This document shows, one piece after another, positions 38,593 to 48,154 of a stretch of DNA of 64,000 nucleotides. Origin of the DNA: an uncultured Rickettsiales bacterium (GTDB lineage Bacteria; Pseudomonadota; Alphaproteobacteria; Micavibrionales; GCA-2720935); contig CATLOR010000001.1 in NCBI GenBank assembly GCA_950054255.1, positions 248,001 through 312,000 of the forward strand, given 5' to 3'. Below the pieces are notes generated by a model, which was not told the origin of the DNA, made no database searches, and saw only the letters and a list, made by a program, of their open reading frames with translations. The translations under genes and the position numbers were made by a program. Each line of letters begins with the position of its first letter. Positions within the stretch are counted from its first letter, which is position 1.

Positions 38593-40225
38593 TATGGTCA
38601 TATGAACGACCCACATTATAGCGGTTTTTATTATGTTCTTCGTTATCATTGCTCGGTGAAATACGTGTAATTAAATACATTTCTGCCCAATTGCGCATAT
38701 GGTTAAAAATATGCACGCCGAGCCACTGATGATTATGCGCATTATCTTTTACTAATTGCGGTCCATCTGGATGATCTAGCCGAAATGTTTGATTGTTTTT
38801 TGCCAAAACTGGAGTTATTCCAACTTTTCTCATCAAAGATGAGCAATAATGAAGTAAACCCTTTGGACGCCCCTCATCACGACCATCACTCATTCCATGT
38901 ACAGGAAAGCCATATGTTGGTTTTATAGCACGTAATATTTTTCGAATACCGGGCGCGCGTGCATGACCATGCGCATTGAGTTTTTTATGTGTATTTCCAG
39001 GGTAATAAAATGTAAAGCCTCGCTTATGAAGCGCATTTAAAACAGGCTCATAACGCGCTCTGTTAATACTCAACATACTTGAAGAAAACACAACCACATC
39101 TCTCTCTGGGTCTAATTGTAACATCCGATAACCGCGCTCTATCACTGAGCGTACAAAAGGTGTCTTTTGCTCTCCTTGAGAGCCTGTTGAAACCAAAATT
39201 GCATTCTCTCTCGGAATTCTATTTTCTTGACCTGATTTTGTAATATAATGAACCTTAAGATCAGCAGGAATAATCCCTCTACTTTTAAAAACATCAAATG
39301 TTAACTGCATCGCATGGCCAGCGACCTGTAATTCACGTCCTGTTTGACGCGCCACTTCCATCAAACTAATCAACCTTTGATCATGTCCTCCCATTACGGT
39401 GAAGACCACTCTTTTATCTGGGTGTGCATTAACAAGCTCTGTTAAATTCTCTTCAATCTCTTGTTCAAAAATATCGGGGGTTTCTTTATCTGCTCCTGTG
39501 GAGTCAATCATCGCAACATCTATACCGCGATTGCGCAATTCTCTTAACTCATGAAAATCAACGCAGCCTGGTTGTCTATACGTTTGATCAACATTAAAAT
39601 CACCTGAATGGAAAACTGTGGCTGTTGGTGTTTGAATGAGTAAAGCCACACAATGAAGTGTATTATGGCTCATTGAAACAGCCCTCACATGCATTTCTTT
39701 ACCAACACGAATTGTCTGACCAGGTAAAAAAACACTCATTTTATCCATCGCTTCATCGTAGCGTTTTTTGACATCTTGCTTGATATAATCAGGGATATCT
39801 TTTGACGCCAAAACACGACCAACACGCGTTGTAAAAAATTGCTTTGTTTTCTCAATCGTATAGGGTGTACCCCAAATCGGAGGTAGATCAAATCCCATTT
39901 CTAACCCGCCGCGAGATGTCAACATGGGTGACAATAAATAATAATAAAGCGCTTCGATATGATCGCCATGTGCATGAGTTAATATAATCTTATCTGCATC
40001 TTTTAACTCATCAATAATATCTGGTAAAATACGGTGATAGCCCCAAGCACCTTTATCTCCAGATCCAGATCCCGCATCAATAATCACTGTATCACTTTGT
40101 GAGCCATCCCCATTTTTATTTGGATATGTGTATTTATATATGTGACAATTAGCGCCAATCGAGGATTCATTATTTCCCCCTTTCGAGGTCCATTCTAATG
40201 CGTGTCCTTCTATTGGGTTAACCAT
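38585..40225 (-). CDS. Metallo-beta-lactamase/beta-CASP (RNase J-like) hydrolase
   Basis: ILTHAHGDHIEALYY, SMSHNTLHC, FHSGDFNVD, VSTGSQGEQKTP, FPVHGMSDG. Confidence 0.85.
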   Translation of the reverse strand: MVNPIEGHALEWTSKGGNNESSIGANCHIYKYTYPNKNGDGSQSDTVIIDAGSGSGDKGAWGYHRILPDIIDELKDADKIILTHAHGDHIEALYYYLLSPMLTSRGGLEMGFDLPPIWGTPYTIEKTKQFFTTRVGRVLASKDIPDYIKQDVKKRYDEAMDKMSVFLPGQTIRVGKEMHVRAVSMSHNTLHCVALLIQTPTATVFHSGDFNVDQTYRQPGCVDFHELRELRNRGIDVAMIDSTGADKETPDIFEQEIEENLTELVNAHPDKRVVFTVMGGHDQRLISLMEVARQTGRELQVAGHAMQLTFDVFKSRGIIPADLKVHYITKSGQENRIPRENAILVSTGSQGEQKTPFVRSVIERGYRMLQLDPERDVVVFSSSMLSINRARYEPVLNALHKRGFTFYYPGNTHKKLNAHGHARAPGIRKILRAIKPTYGFPVHGMSDGRDEGRPKGLLHYCSSLMRKVGITPVLAKNNQTFRLDHPDGPQLVKDNAHNHQWLGVHIFNHMRNWAEMYLITRISPSNDNEEHNKNRYNVGRSYDHII

Positions 40226-40454
40226 GCGCCATAACCTCTTCTTTATTCATTAAATCAAGAATAAGCCATCTCAAACGCTTGAGCGTTTCAAGATCAGGTG
40301 TTGTTAAACAATCATCAAAAGCAGGGATCGCTTGAACTCTTAAAATTAAAGCTTCATCAGACAAATTTGAAAGGTCATCATCGGGAAAATAACGCACATA
40401 AAGAGGAGCAATTAAAAAATAATCTTGCCATGTAAGCAATTGCTGTAACCCCAT
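40218..40454 (-). CDS. Hypothetical protein
   Basis: 78 aa; overlaps the start of the MBL gene. Confidence 0.5.
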   Translation of the reverse strand: MGLQQLLTWQDYFLIAPLYVRYFPDDDLSNLSDEALILRVQAIPAFDDCLTTPDLETLKRLRWLILDLMNKEEVMAHG

Positions 40455-40536
40455 TCCTTGTGCCTTTTGTTATTATTTAAGAATTAAGGTTATTAAATAC
40501 GGAAATAATAAATATGTCAAGATTGTTCGTATTTTA

Positions 40537-41580
40537 TTACTGACCAAGGATCAAAATATCAGAAATACTATCTTCTTCTGTGAGTTCATCTAATAAAACA
40601 TCAACATCAACATCATCATCAAAAGAATCATCTCCTGAAGGTTCGCCAAAAGGGTCATTCGGATTAAAGCTGCGCCCGCTTTCTTGTAATTCTTTTACAG
40701 CTGACGCATCAATAGAGGCAACCCCTAATAGAGGTGATTTAACCCCACCTTGCTCTGGGGAAGCAGCAGGGCGAAGGCGTTTTCGCTCTCCCTCTTTATT
40801 AACCAAAACAACATTATTAAAAGAAATATCTCCCACAATAATATCTTCACCCGCTAAATCAGAGCCTGTGTAAACAGTCACTCTCTCTTTAGAATCTTTA
40901 ACTAAAGTTGCTCTGCAGACGCCTTTCACACATGAAATATCTGCCCATTTATAGGCTGGGTTAAATTGTTTTTTCTTTTCTTCCTGCTTAACTGCACCAA
41001 AAGGCTGTTCTTGGCCCGTGGAAGCTGCAGTTTTTCCTGTACTTTTTTTACCCTCTGAAGGCATTGAATCGATAATATCTTGTAATGTCGCATTTGGGTC
41101 GTCTGATTTTGATGCTAAGTTAGATGCCTTCTGTCCCTCATATAAGTCCATATAAAACATCGCGCATAAATCATTTAATGGTAATTCCTCACACATCGTT
41201 CTTTTAGGCGCAGAGGGCATATATGGGATTCCCATCTCAGAGAAAGATTTTTGAATTTCTTGATCTTGTTTTTGGCGCTCGATCAAAGTCTGCAATAACG
41301 AGATTTGATATTGAAGTTTAATAATGTCTGTAAAATATTTATTATGTTGTCCAAAAGATAATTTTGGAAAAGACGGTTGAATCAAAGATCTTGATCTTCT
41401 CACCGATGTTGGGCGCGTTGATAAAAAGTCAGCCGCTGTGGATTGTCCACCAGAAATCACACCTTCAATCGCTTGCGCTGAATTCGAAAACGGAACAGTC
41501 AAAAGAACTGAAAAAACAAAACTAAAAATAAAAAGATATAATTTCATAAGAAAGTGTTCATAATAATTAAAGAAAGACAC
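40537..41580 (-). CDS. Exported protein, possibly PilP-like pilus biogenesis factor
   Basis: Signal peptide; WADISCVKGVCRATLVKDSKERVTVYTGSDLAGEDIIVGDISFNNVVLVNKEGERKRLRP resembles PilP C-terminal layout; next to pilin genes. Confidence 0.5.
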   Translation of the reverse strand: MSFFNYYEHFLMKLYLFIFSFVFSVLLTVPFSNSAQAIEGVISGGQSTAADFLSTRPTSVRRSRSLIQPSFPKLSFGQHNKYFTDIIKLQYQISLLQTLIERQKQDQEIQKSFSEMGIPYMPSAPKRTMCEELPLNDLCAMFYMDLYEGQKASNLASKSDDPNATLQDIIDSMPSEGKKSTGKTAASTGQEQPFGAVKQEEKKKQFNPAYKWADISCVKGVCRATLVKDSKERVTVYTGSDLAGEDIIVGDISFNNVVLVNKEGERKRLRPAASPEQGGVKSPLLGVASIDASAVKELQESGRSFNPNDPFGEPSGDDSFDDDVDVDVLLDELTEEDSISDILILGQ

Positions 41581-41633
41581 TACAAATCAGTGTAGATCCT
41601 TTTTTGTACAAGATCAACAAGACAATGTAAATA

Positions 41634-43034
41634 TTAGTTACATATACCATTTGTTGTTGTCGCACATCCACCCAAGACTCCAATTGATACACTTGTATCA
41701 ACCGCAGATCCGTCCGATGGAGTAAAATTCCCTTCATCTGATTGTCTATCTGTTACCGCGCCATTAAATGAAACAGACCCTGTAAATTCAACAGCTTGTC
41801 TAAATTCGATATCTGTCCCTGTAATTCCTAGATCACCAATATTTTGCAATGTTGCTGCACCCAAAGCAGGCGTTGATATCGTTATCGTATTAAACACTGT
41901 TCCAATGTCAACTTGTGCGTTATCTGTTAGAAAAACAGACGATCCAGATCCGCCAAAATCCACATTATTTGCTGTTAATCGGTTGGCGCTTAACGACGTT
42001 GGTATATGTGCGCCTTGTGCTTGAATTTGAGTATTGTTCGCCGCGCCTGGATCAGAGCCATTCCCTGTTATCGATGTTGCACTTAAACTTCCAGCGGCAT
42101 TCACATCGCCAAATGTGACCATATCATCAACATTTAAATTACGTGTTTCTGCTAGAACCTGTGCTAGCGCACCAATATCTAAGCTCCCTGTAATCAAATC
42201 ACCTTCTATGATCATCCCTTCAGATACAGAAAAACCAACCGACTCCACTGTTAAATCACCAGCGATATCTGCAAAATCAGCACTTATATTACCCGCACTA
42301 TTTAAATCATTTCCATTCATATCAAGATCAACCGACATACGATTCGCATCAATATCACCCACATCTACTCTATATAAATAATCATCTAAACCACCAGCAG
42401 CCAAATCAATCGTTGCAATTGCAACCAAATGCGCTGTGTCATTAGCAACAGGATTTGCTCCCTCCCATCCTGTTCCAACATAATTAACAAGAGGAACAGC
42501 CCAACCACTTCCGTAGCCAGAAAAAGATGTTGTAATATATCCTCCCATATCTTGCCCGACAACAAGACCTGAATCTGCTCCAGCCGCTGCGACAACTGGC
42601 AAAGCTTGCTCAATCGCAATAGCACGTCCCGTTGTTACAACAAGCGCCTGTATTGTATCAGCATCAACATTACGAACCAAAACTTGCATTTGTTGCCCAA
42701 AAAGATTCTCATCTTTAAAACCAACAGGTAAGAAAACATTTCCTTCCTTTAAAAACAAACCAGCACCAGGGTCTTCAATAGGAATAATTGTTGTGCCGCC
42801 AATACCGCCTGCTGTTCCTTGTACAACGGCAAAATTATCTCGTATATAATCTTCAGCGGCTGTTCTCACGGCCATCAAATGATTAGCAACAATCTCTGCT
42901 TTTTGTTGTTTCGTCCAACTATTGGTTAATTCAACAACACCAATAGAAACCCCAGCAAAAAGTCCAACCACAAGTAACAATTCTAATAAGGTTACCCCAG
43001 CATCATCTTTTATTATTTTCAAAAATGACTTCAT
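41634..43034 (-). CDS. Shufflon-N/PilV-like prepilin 1
   Basis: Class III signal/T4 pilin helix DDAGVTLLELLLVVGLFAGVSIGVVELTNSW; NRMSVDLDMNGNDLNSAGNISADFADIAGDL repeats. Confidence 0.8.
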   Translation of the reverse strand: MKSFLKIIKDDAGVTLLELLLVVGLFAGVSIGVVELTNSWTKQQKAEIVANHLMAVRTAAEDYIRDNFAVVQGTAGGIGGTTIIPIEDPGAGLFLKEGNVFLPVGFKDENLFGQQMQVLVRNVDADTIQALVVTTGRAIAIEQALPVVAAAGADSGLVVGQDMGGYITTSFSGYGSGWAVPLVNYVGTGWEGANPVANDTAHLVAIATIDLAAGGLDDYLYRVDVGDIDANRMSVDLDMNGNDLNSAGNISADFADIAGDLTVESVGFSVSEGMIIEGDLITGSLDIGALAQVLAETRNLNVDDMVTFGDVNAAGSLSATSITGNGSDPGAANNTQIQAQGAHIPTSLSANRLTANNVDFGGSGSSVFLTDNAQVDIGTVFNTITISTPALGAATLQNIGDLGITGTDIEFRQAVEFTGSVSFNGAVTDRQSDEGNFTPSDGSAVDTSVSIGVLGGCATTTNGICN

Positions 43035-43037
43035 CTC

Positions 43038-44402
43038 TTAACACCCATCATCACAGGTAAATCGTGTTAACCCTGAAACGGAATTGAAAACCGCATTACC
43101 TTCAACAAACGCTCCATTTGAAAAAGTAACCCCGCCAGAAACAGACGATAAGCCTTCTCCATCTGCATTTCCTGTTACACTCACATCTGCACCACCAGCA
43201 TTGAGTGTTCCAACTACTAGTTGCGTTGTTCCTGTCATCAACATATCTGTGATCTCCATATTCACAACAGCAAAATTCGTATCACCCGTTGCTTGCAAAG
43301 CATCTACCGTCGTTGTGTTAGTAACCGATACATCTGAAGCATCTAAAGAATCTGCAGTAAAATCACCTGTAATATTAACAGCTGTGCCATTTGTCGCCCC
43401 ACTCATATCAACATCCCCTGCATTAATATCAAGCGTCACATCTGTTGTATAAATACCAGCGGCATTCGGTTGAAGAGACACACCAGAAACATCCCCTGAC
43501 GTTAATAAAGACGTGACCGTAACATTTCCTCTTGTACCAACAACACCAACCGCAGACACATTATCAGCAGATACATCACCATCGATGTCGAAATTATCAA
43601 TACCATCAACATTAAAGGCATTCATCTCGATATCTTGATACATTGTATTAGCATCAGGAATTCCTGGGACATTTACCCTGTATAAATAATCCCCTAAACC
43701 ATCATTATGATTAACAAACCTATAAGTAAAAAGATGTGCTTCACGGTCTCCCACCGTTGGAGCAACTATAGCTGGGGCATTTACAGCTAAGTTTAAATTC
43801 GCGATAGGAAACTGCCATAAACCAAATAAATTCACAACATCATCTGTTGTTGTTTGTGGAACCCCCGGGTTTACATCACGGTCCATACCACTCCATATAC
43901 CTGAAAAGCCACCAATTTCATATGCGGCTTCTATTGCGATATCTTCGTTAATAGGATCACCAGAGGTAAACGTAAAAACCTCCATCCGCTCTGTTAAACC
44001 TGCGCCAGCAAGTCCAGCATTTCTTAATATCACGAGAACATCATTATTTAATACATTTTGACTTTGAAATGTTGCAGGCAAATAGCCATTCGCAATTAAA
44101 TCATCAGTTGATGTATTGGCTGTCGCACCGCCCATACCATCAACTAATATAGTATCCCCAACAGCTGGTATTAGTGCATATAAAGCATCAAAGTTATCAT
44201 CAACAAACTCGCCTGTAGCGTCATGAATTTCTTCAATATGCTCTGAAACTGTGATTGCTCTTTTTTGTAATAAATAATCTTCTGACATTTCAACAAAACC
44301 AAGCGCAATTGCTGAAAAAGCTGAGAGCGCTAAAAGCATCTCAAGAAGAGAAAACCCGTCTTCATTTAAGAAAATAGTGCTTTTATCTTTCATAAATATC
44401 AT
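43038..44402 (-). CDS. Shufflon-N/PilV-like prepilin 2
   Basis: EDGFSLLEMLLALSAFSAIALGFVEM; ANTMYQDIEMNAFNVDGIDNFDIDGDVSADNVSAVG. Confidence 0.8.
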   Translation of the reverse strand: MIFMKDKSTIFLNEDGFSLLEMLLALSAFSAIALGFVEMSEDYLLQKRAITVSEHIEEIHDATGEFVDDNFDALYALIPAVGDTILVDGMGGATANTSTDDLIANGYLPATFQSQNVLNNDVLVILRNAGLAGAGLTERMEVFTFTSGDPINEDIAIEAAYEIGGFSGIWSGMDRDVNPGVPQTTTDDVVNLFGLWQFPIANLNLAVNAPAIVAPTVGDREAHLFTYRFVNHNDGLGDYLYRVNVPGIPDANTMYQDIEMNAFNVDGIDNFDIDGDVSADNVSAVGVVGTRGNVTVTSLLTSGDVSGVSLQPNAAGIYTTDVTLDINAGDVDMSGATNGTAVNITGDFTADSLDASDVSVTNTTTVDALQATGDTNFAVVNMEITDMLMTGTTQLVVGTLNAGGADVSVTGNADGEGLSSVSGGVTFSNGAFVEGNAVFNSVSGLTRFTCDDGC

Positions 44403-46060
44403 GGGATCACCACATCCGATCCGTCATTTGTTGTTTCATCAGGGCAAATACCACTACAAATATTTGTATGGAGCGTGGTCATTGTTGATGGACCAAATTC
44501 TCCCCCTCCAAGTAAACGAGGTTTATTTGCTGTATTAAAGTTAACAGCGCCAGAAACCTGGTTAATAGACCCAAAACGTGCATCATACCCACCAGCAAAA
44601 GCCGCTCCACCAACAACATCAATCGTACCACCCGCCATTTGTAACTGGTTCAAGACGTTAACAACACTATCATTCGCTTGTATTTGGTCTAAACCAACGA
44701 CATTTTGCGCAAAGAAGTCGGCTTCTGCAAACCCATTTCCTGCTTGTAAATCAACATCAGAAACAGGAACACCAATACCGCCACCATCTAAAGATGTGAA
44801 ACTTGCCTCAGAAAAAGCCGTCGCTGTTCCTGTAAAGATAGCATCCCCACCAATCGCCATTGCAACTGTGTCACCATTCATAGTCAGTGTATTTGTAATA
44901 TTCAGATTTTCTTCAATAGCAATACTATCAGCAACAAAAATATCACCTACAACATTGACTGATTCTCCAACATCGGCGCCAAAAGTAACTTCTAAATTCA
45001 AATTCCCATTATTATTAACATTCCCGCCAACCGCTAGAACCATTTCATTATAAGCAACAGCATCAAAGACCAAGGCTGTTTCATCTTCATCACCGCCACC
45101 AGAGCCAGGACCTCCTTGGTTTTCAAGCGACATTTGTGCCATTTCTGCGTCTCGAACATTCAACATATCAACACGGTTATTTACCCCCGCAACATCAGGA
45201 TTAGCTGCAAAATCTGTCGGATCTCCAAAGTGAAGGTCTGTAAACATTTGATTGGCAGATGGATTTTCTGGTTGAGGAAAACGCATCATCGCACGTAAAT
45301 CATGATCAACAACACGCCATGTCGGAACAATAATCTGTCCATCACCAACCGCTAAGCCTCCAGCAGATGCTGTAATAATGTCTACATCATCTTGAGTTAA
45401 ACATCCCGTATCCCAAACCATAACAGCGGGGTCAGCGCCACAATTATCACTTAAATTCACACCCCCAATAATCGTTGGGGCAGAGGCAGACATCCCCGCA
45501 TTACGCGCCCCAAGCATTAAAGACGCCGCCGTTCTAGGGCTAACAACCGCCGCAGCTCTTGTTCCAGCTACTGCCGCAGACGTCATCACATATGAGGTTA
45601 CAACCAAATCTTGCGTTAAAGGATCAACAACAGGTGTATAAGAAGCGGCAAAAACGCGTAAATTTTGCTCCAACGCATTTTCAAAATCAAGTAAAGGGGA
45701 TAAATGACCTGCATTTACTAAATCAGCAAGTGCGATCTCGATTGAACCTGCTTGGTTTTCAACATCTGCTTGAGAACAACATTGAATACCAGAGGTTAAT
45801 ATAACAGGATTTACAGACGCATTTCTTACAAAAACACGAGCGGCCTTTGAAACCTCAACTAAGTGCCAACCAGATGCATAGGCTTGTCTGTTAATATATT
45901 GTTCAGATTGACGCCAGAATGTTGCTGTAAATGTTCCGCTAATAACACCAATAAAAAGCAAAACCAATAACAAAGAAAATCCTTCTTCATTATAGAAAGA
46001 TGCCATACCAAATTCAGTTTTTTTGTGTTTACGTACAAAAATCATAAAAAGAGTCCCCAT
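44399..46060 (-). CDS. Shufflon-N/PilV-like prepilin 3
   Basis: NEEGFSLLLVLLFIGVISGTFTATFW; NQMFTDLHFGDPTDFAANPDVAGVNNRVDMLNV. Confidence 0.75.
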   Translation of the reverse strand: MGTLFMIFVRKHKKTEFGMASFYNEEGFSLLLVLLFIGVISGTFTATFWRQSEQYINRQAYASGWHLVEVSKAARVFVRNASVNPVILTSGIQCCSQADVENQAGSIEIALADLVNAGHLSPLLDFENALEQNLRVFAASYTPVVDPLTQDLVVTSYVMTSAAVAGTRAAAVVSPRTAASLMLGARNAGMSASAPTIIGGVNLSDNCGADPAVMVWDTGCLTQDDVDIITASAGGLAVGDGQIIVPTWRVVDHDLRAMMRFPQPENPSANQMFTDLHFGDPTDFAANPDVAGVNNRVDMLNVRDAEMAQMSLENQGGPGSGGGDEDETALVFDAVAYNEMVLAVGGNVNNNGNLNLEVTFGADVGESVNVVGDIFVADSIAIEENLNITNTLTMNGDTVAMAIGGDAIFTGTATAFSEASFTSLDGGGIGVPVSDVDLQAGNGFAEADFFAQNVVGLDQIQANDSVVNVLNQLQMAGGTIDVVGGAAFAGGYDARFGSINQVSGAVNFNTANKPRLLGGGEFGPSTMTTLHTNICSGICPDETTNDGSDVVIP

Positions 46061-46116
46061 ACTCTTCCCTATTATACTCTGTAATCTCTTATTATTTCAT
46101 TAAAAAATGAGCCTTT

Positions 46117-46689
46117 TTAATAAAATAAAAACCCTAAATTATTGCCCGTATCATTACAGACACCATCAGCAACAGCAGCAGATGGGACTGTCCCTATAAC
46201 CCCCATGACTGTTACATCTCCTGTATTGCCTGCTCCGCCTGTTGTTCCTGTCATAACGTAATCATCATCATTAGAGAAATCCAATGTCGCCATGTAAATA
46301 CATGGCTTCTTGTCTAAATCTAAGATTTTCACATAAAATTGATCACCTTTACCAATAATCTCAATCCCTGTATCCCAAGGAGTAATTGGGTCTCCACCCC
46401 CATCTAAGGCTGTTGTTGGAAACAAATCAGCATTTAATGAAACTTGTGTTAAATCAACATTTGATCCATAAGTTGTTTGGCCAGAGAATAAATTTTGAAC
46501 ACGTTGTTTTAAACTTGCGACAGTCCGTTTAGCATCACTCACCTTATAGCTTTCTGTTGCCATATTATATGTGCCCATACCTGCGAACAACAAAATAGAT
46601 CCGACACCAATCACAAGAAGGACTTCCAACAAAGAAAAGCCTTTCTCATCTCTTAAAATTTCAGGTCTTGTTACTCTCTTAAAAATCAT
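46117..46689 (-). CDS. PilS-like type IV pilin 2
   Basis: RDEKGFSLLEVLLVIGVGSILLFAGMGTYNMATESYKVSDAKRTVASLKQRVQNLFSGQTTYG; start moved to MIFKRV since the upstream part of the listed ORF is a terminator hairpin. Confidence 0.85.
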   Translation of the reverse strand: MIFKRVTRPEILRDEKGFSLLEVLLVIGVGSILLFAGMGTYNMATESYKVSDAKRTVASLKQRVQNLFSGQTTYGSNVDLTQVSLNADLFPTTALDGGGDPITPWDTGIEIIGKGDQFYVKILDLDKKPCIYMATLDFSNDDDYVMTGTTGGAGNTGDVTVMGVIGTVPSAAVADGVCNDTGNNLGFLFY

Positions 46690-46725
46690 CTTATTTATTA
46701 TATATGAAATTCTTTTATTTTGGAT

Positions 46726-46758
46726 AAAAAAAAGGGGAGCAGCACCCCCCTTTTTATC
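46726..46758 (-). terminator. Terminator/attenuator after the first PilS-like pilin gene
   Basis: AAAAAGGGG...CCCCTTTTT hairpin immediately after the stop at 46777. Confidence 0.8.
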
Positions 46759-46776
46759 AGATTGTATCTCTATCAA

Positions 46777-47337
46777 TTAATAGAAAACAAAATATAAGTC
46801 ATTCGCAGCTGCAGCAGCTGTACAAACACCGTTTGCATCAGCAGCAGATGGCGTTTGACCATCAGCAGCAGCAATTCTGTTAGCAGCAGCAGCACCGCCA
46901 CGACCTGTTCTGATATAATCAGGGTCATTAGCAAAGTCCATACGTGCTACTTGGATACAAGCATCTTGTGGTAAGTCCAAGAAAACAACTGAGAACTCAT
47001 CAACATTCGCTCTCACTTCAATTGGTGTTTCCCAAGGTGTAATTGGGTCTCCGCCTGAATCAAGTGTTGTAGATGGAAATAAACCAGCATTGTTCACAAC
47101 TAGTGTTAAATCAGCATTCGCAGTACCATAGCTTGTTTGTCCTTGGTATAAACCTTGAACCTGCTGTTTTATAGTTGCAATTGTACGTTGTGCTTCGTTA
47201 ACTTGGTTTCCTTCTGTAACCAACCCGTATGTCCCGATACCAGCTAGTAGTAGAATGGCACCAACACCAATCACAAGTAATAATTCAAGAAGCGTAAAAC
47301 CGTCTTCTTTCTTCATTGTAGATAAAAAATTTTGCAT
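46777..47337 (-). CDS. PilS-like type IV pilin 1 (likely major pilin)
   Basis: KKEDGFTLLELLLVIGVGAILLLAGIGTYGLVTEGNQVNEAQRTIATIKQQVQGLYQGQTSYG; two Cys in C-terminal half. Confidence 0.88.
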   Translation of the reverse strand: MQNFLSTMKKEDGFTLLELLLVIGVGAILLLAGIGTYGLVTEGNQVNEAQRTIATIKQQVQGLYQGQTSYGTANADLTLVVNNAGLFPSTTLDSGGDPITPWETPIEVRANVDEFSVVFLDLPQDACIQVARMDFANDPDYIRTGRGGAAAANRIAAADGQTPSAADANGVCTAAAAANDLYFVFY

Positions 47338-47489
47338 AAAAGCCCTCCTTTTAAAAATGTAACATACGCAAAAAAAGAAATGTCAGAACAGACACTTCTT
47401 AAACATAGAAGAATATTTAAGAAAAATAAACCCCTAATGTTCAAGATTATACAAAAAACATTAGAACTCTCTTAAATTTACCTAAAATT

Positions 47490-47816
47490 TTATGCAATTT
47501 GCTTTTCTTTGAATAAATCTTGGAGCTCACCACTCTCAAACATCTCTCTAATAATATCGCATCCACCAATAAACTCACCCTTCACATAGAGTTGGGGAAT
47601 TGTTGGCCAGTTAGAAAAATCTTTGATTGCTTGTCTGATATTATCATCTTCTAAAACATTCACAGATTTAAAAGTGATATTCATATGATTAAGAACTTGA
47701 ACCACCGCGGCGGAAAAGCCACATTGTGGGAAAACATCTGTTCCTTTCATGAATAAAACAACATCATTTTCATTAATTTCTTTTTCTATTTGAGGAAAAA
47801 ATGCATCTGAGGACAT
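47490..47816 (-). CDS. grxD: Monothiol glutaredoxin, Grx4 family
   Basis: VVLFMKGTDVFPQCGFSAAVVQVL...WPTIPQLYVKGEFIGGCDIIREM. Confidence 0.95.
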   Translation of the reverse strand: MSSDAFFPQIEKEINENDVVLFMKGTDVFPQCGFSAAVVQVLNHMNITFKSVNVLEDDNIRQAIKDFSNWPTIPQLYVKGEFIGGCDIIREMFESGELQDLFKEKQIA

Positions 47817-47842
47817 AGGAATTAAGCACCTTTCTATATGGC

Positions 47843-48079
47843 TTAGTTTGATTTTATTTTTGTTTCAAGGGCTAAAGCATGAAGCTCGCCACCCATTTTA
47901 CCTTTTAAAGCGGCATACACCATTTGGTGTTGTTGTACACGGTTTTTGCCTGTGAATTGATCAGAGGCAATCACAGCTTTATAATGATCACCATCCCCTG
48001 CTAGGTCAATAATTTCAATATCACTTTCAGGAAAAGACTCGACTAGCAAATCATGCAAAGCTTGTTGTTCAATGGCCAT
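47843..48079 (-). CDS. BolA-family protein
   Basis: LAGDGDHYKAVIASDQFTGKNRVQQHQMVYAALKGKMGGELHALALETK; start at MAIEQQ. Confidence 0.92.
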   Translation of the reverse strand: MAIEQQALHDLLVESFPESDIEIIDLAGDGDHYKAVIASDQFTGKNRVQQHQMVYAALKGKMGGELHALALETKIKSN

Positions 48080-48154
48080 TTTAAAAACTTTCTTTGGTTT
48101 CGAGCGTAGATCTCTTAAGATAGATATTGCGCTTTTAAGTAAAAAAGTCAATAT

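Noticed and set aside
46801-46920. GCA/GCAGCA repeats as a CRISPR or VNTR
   Set aside because: They encode Ala tracts in the pilin reading frame; no spacer-repeat periodicity. No CRISPR array seen in the window
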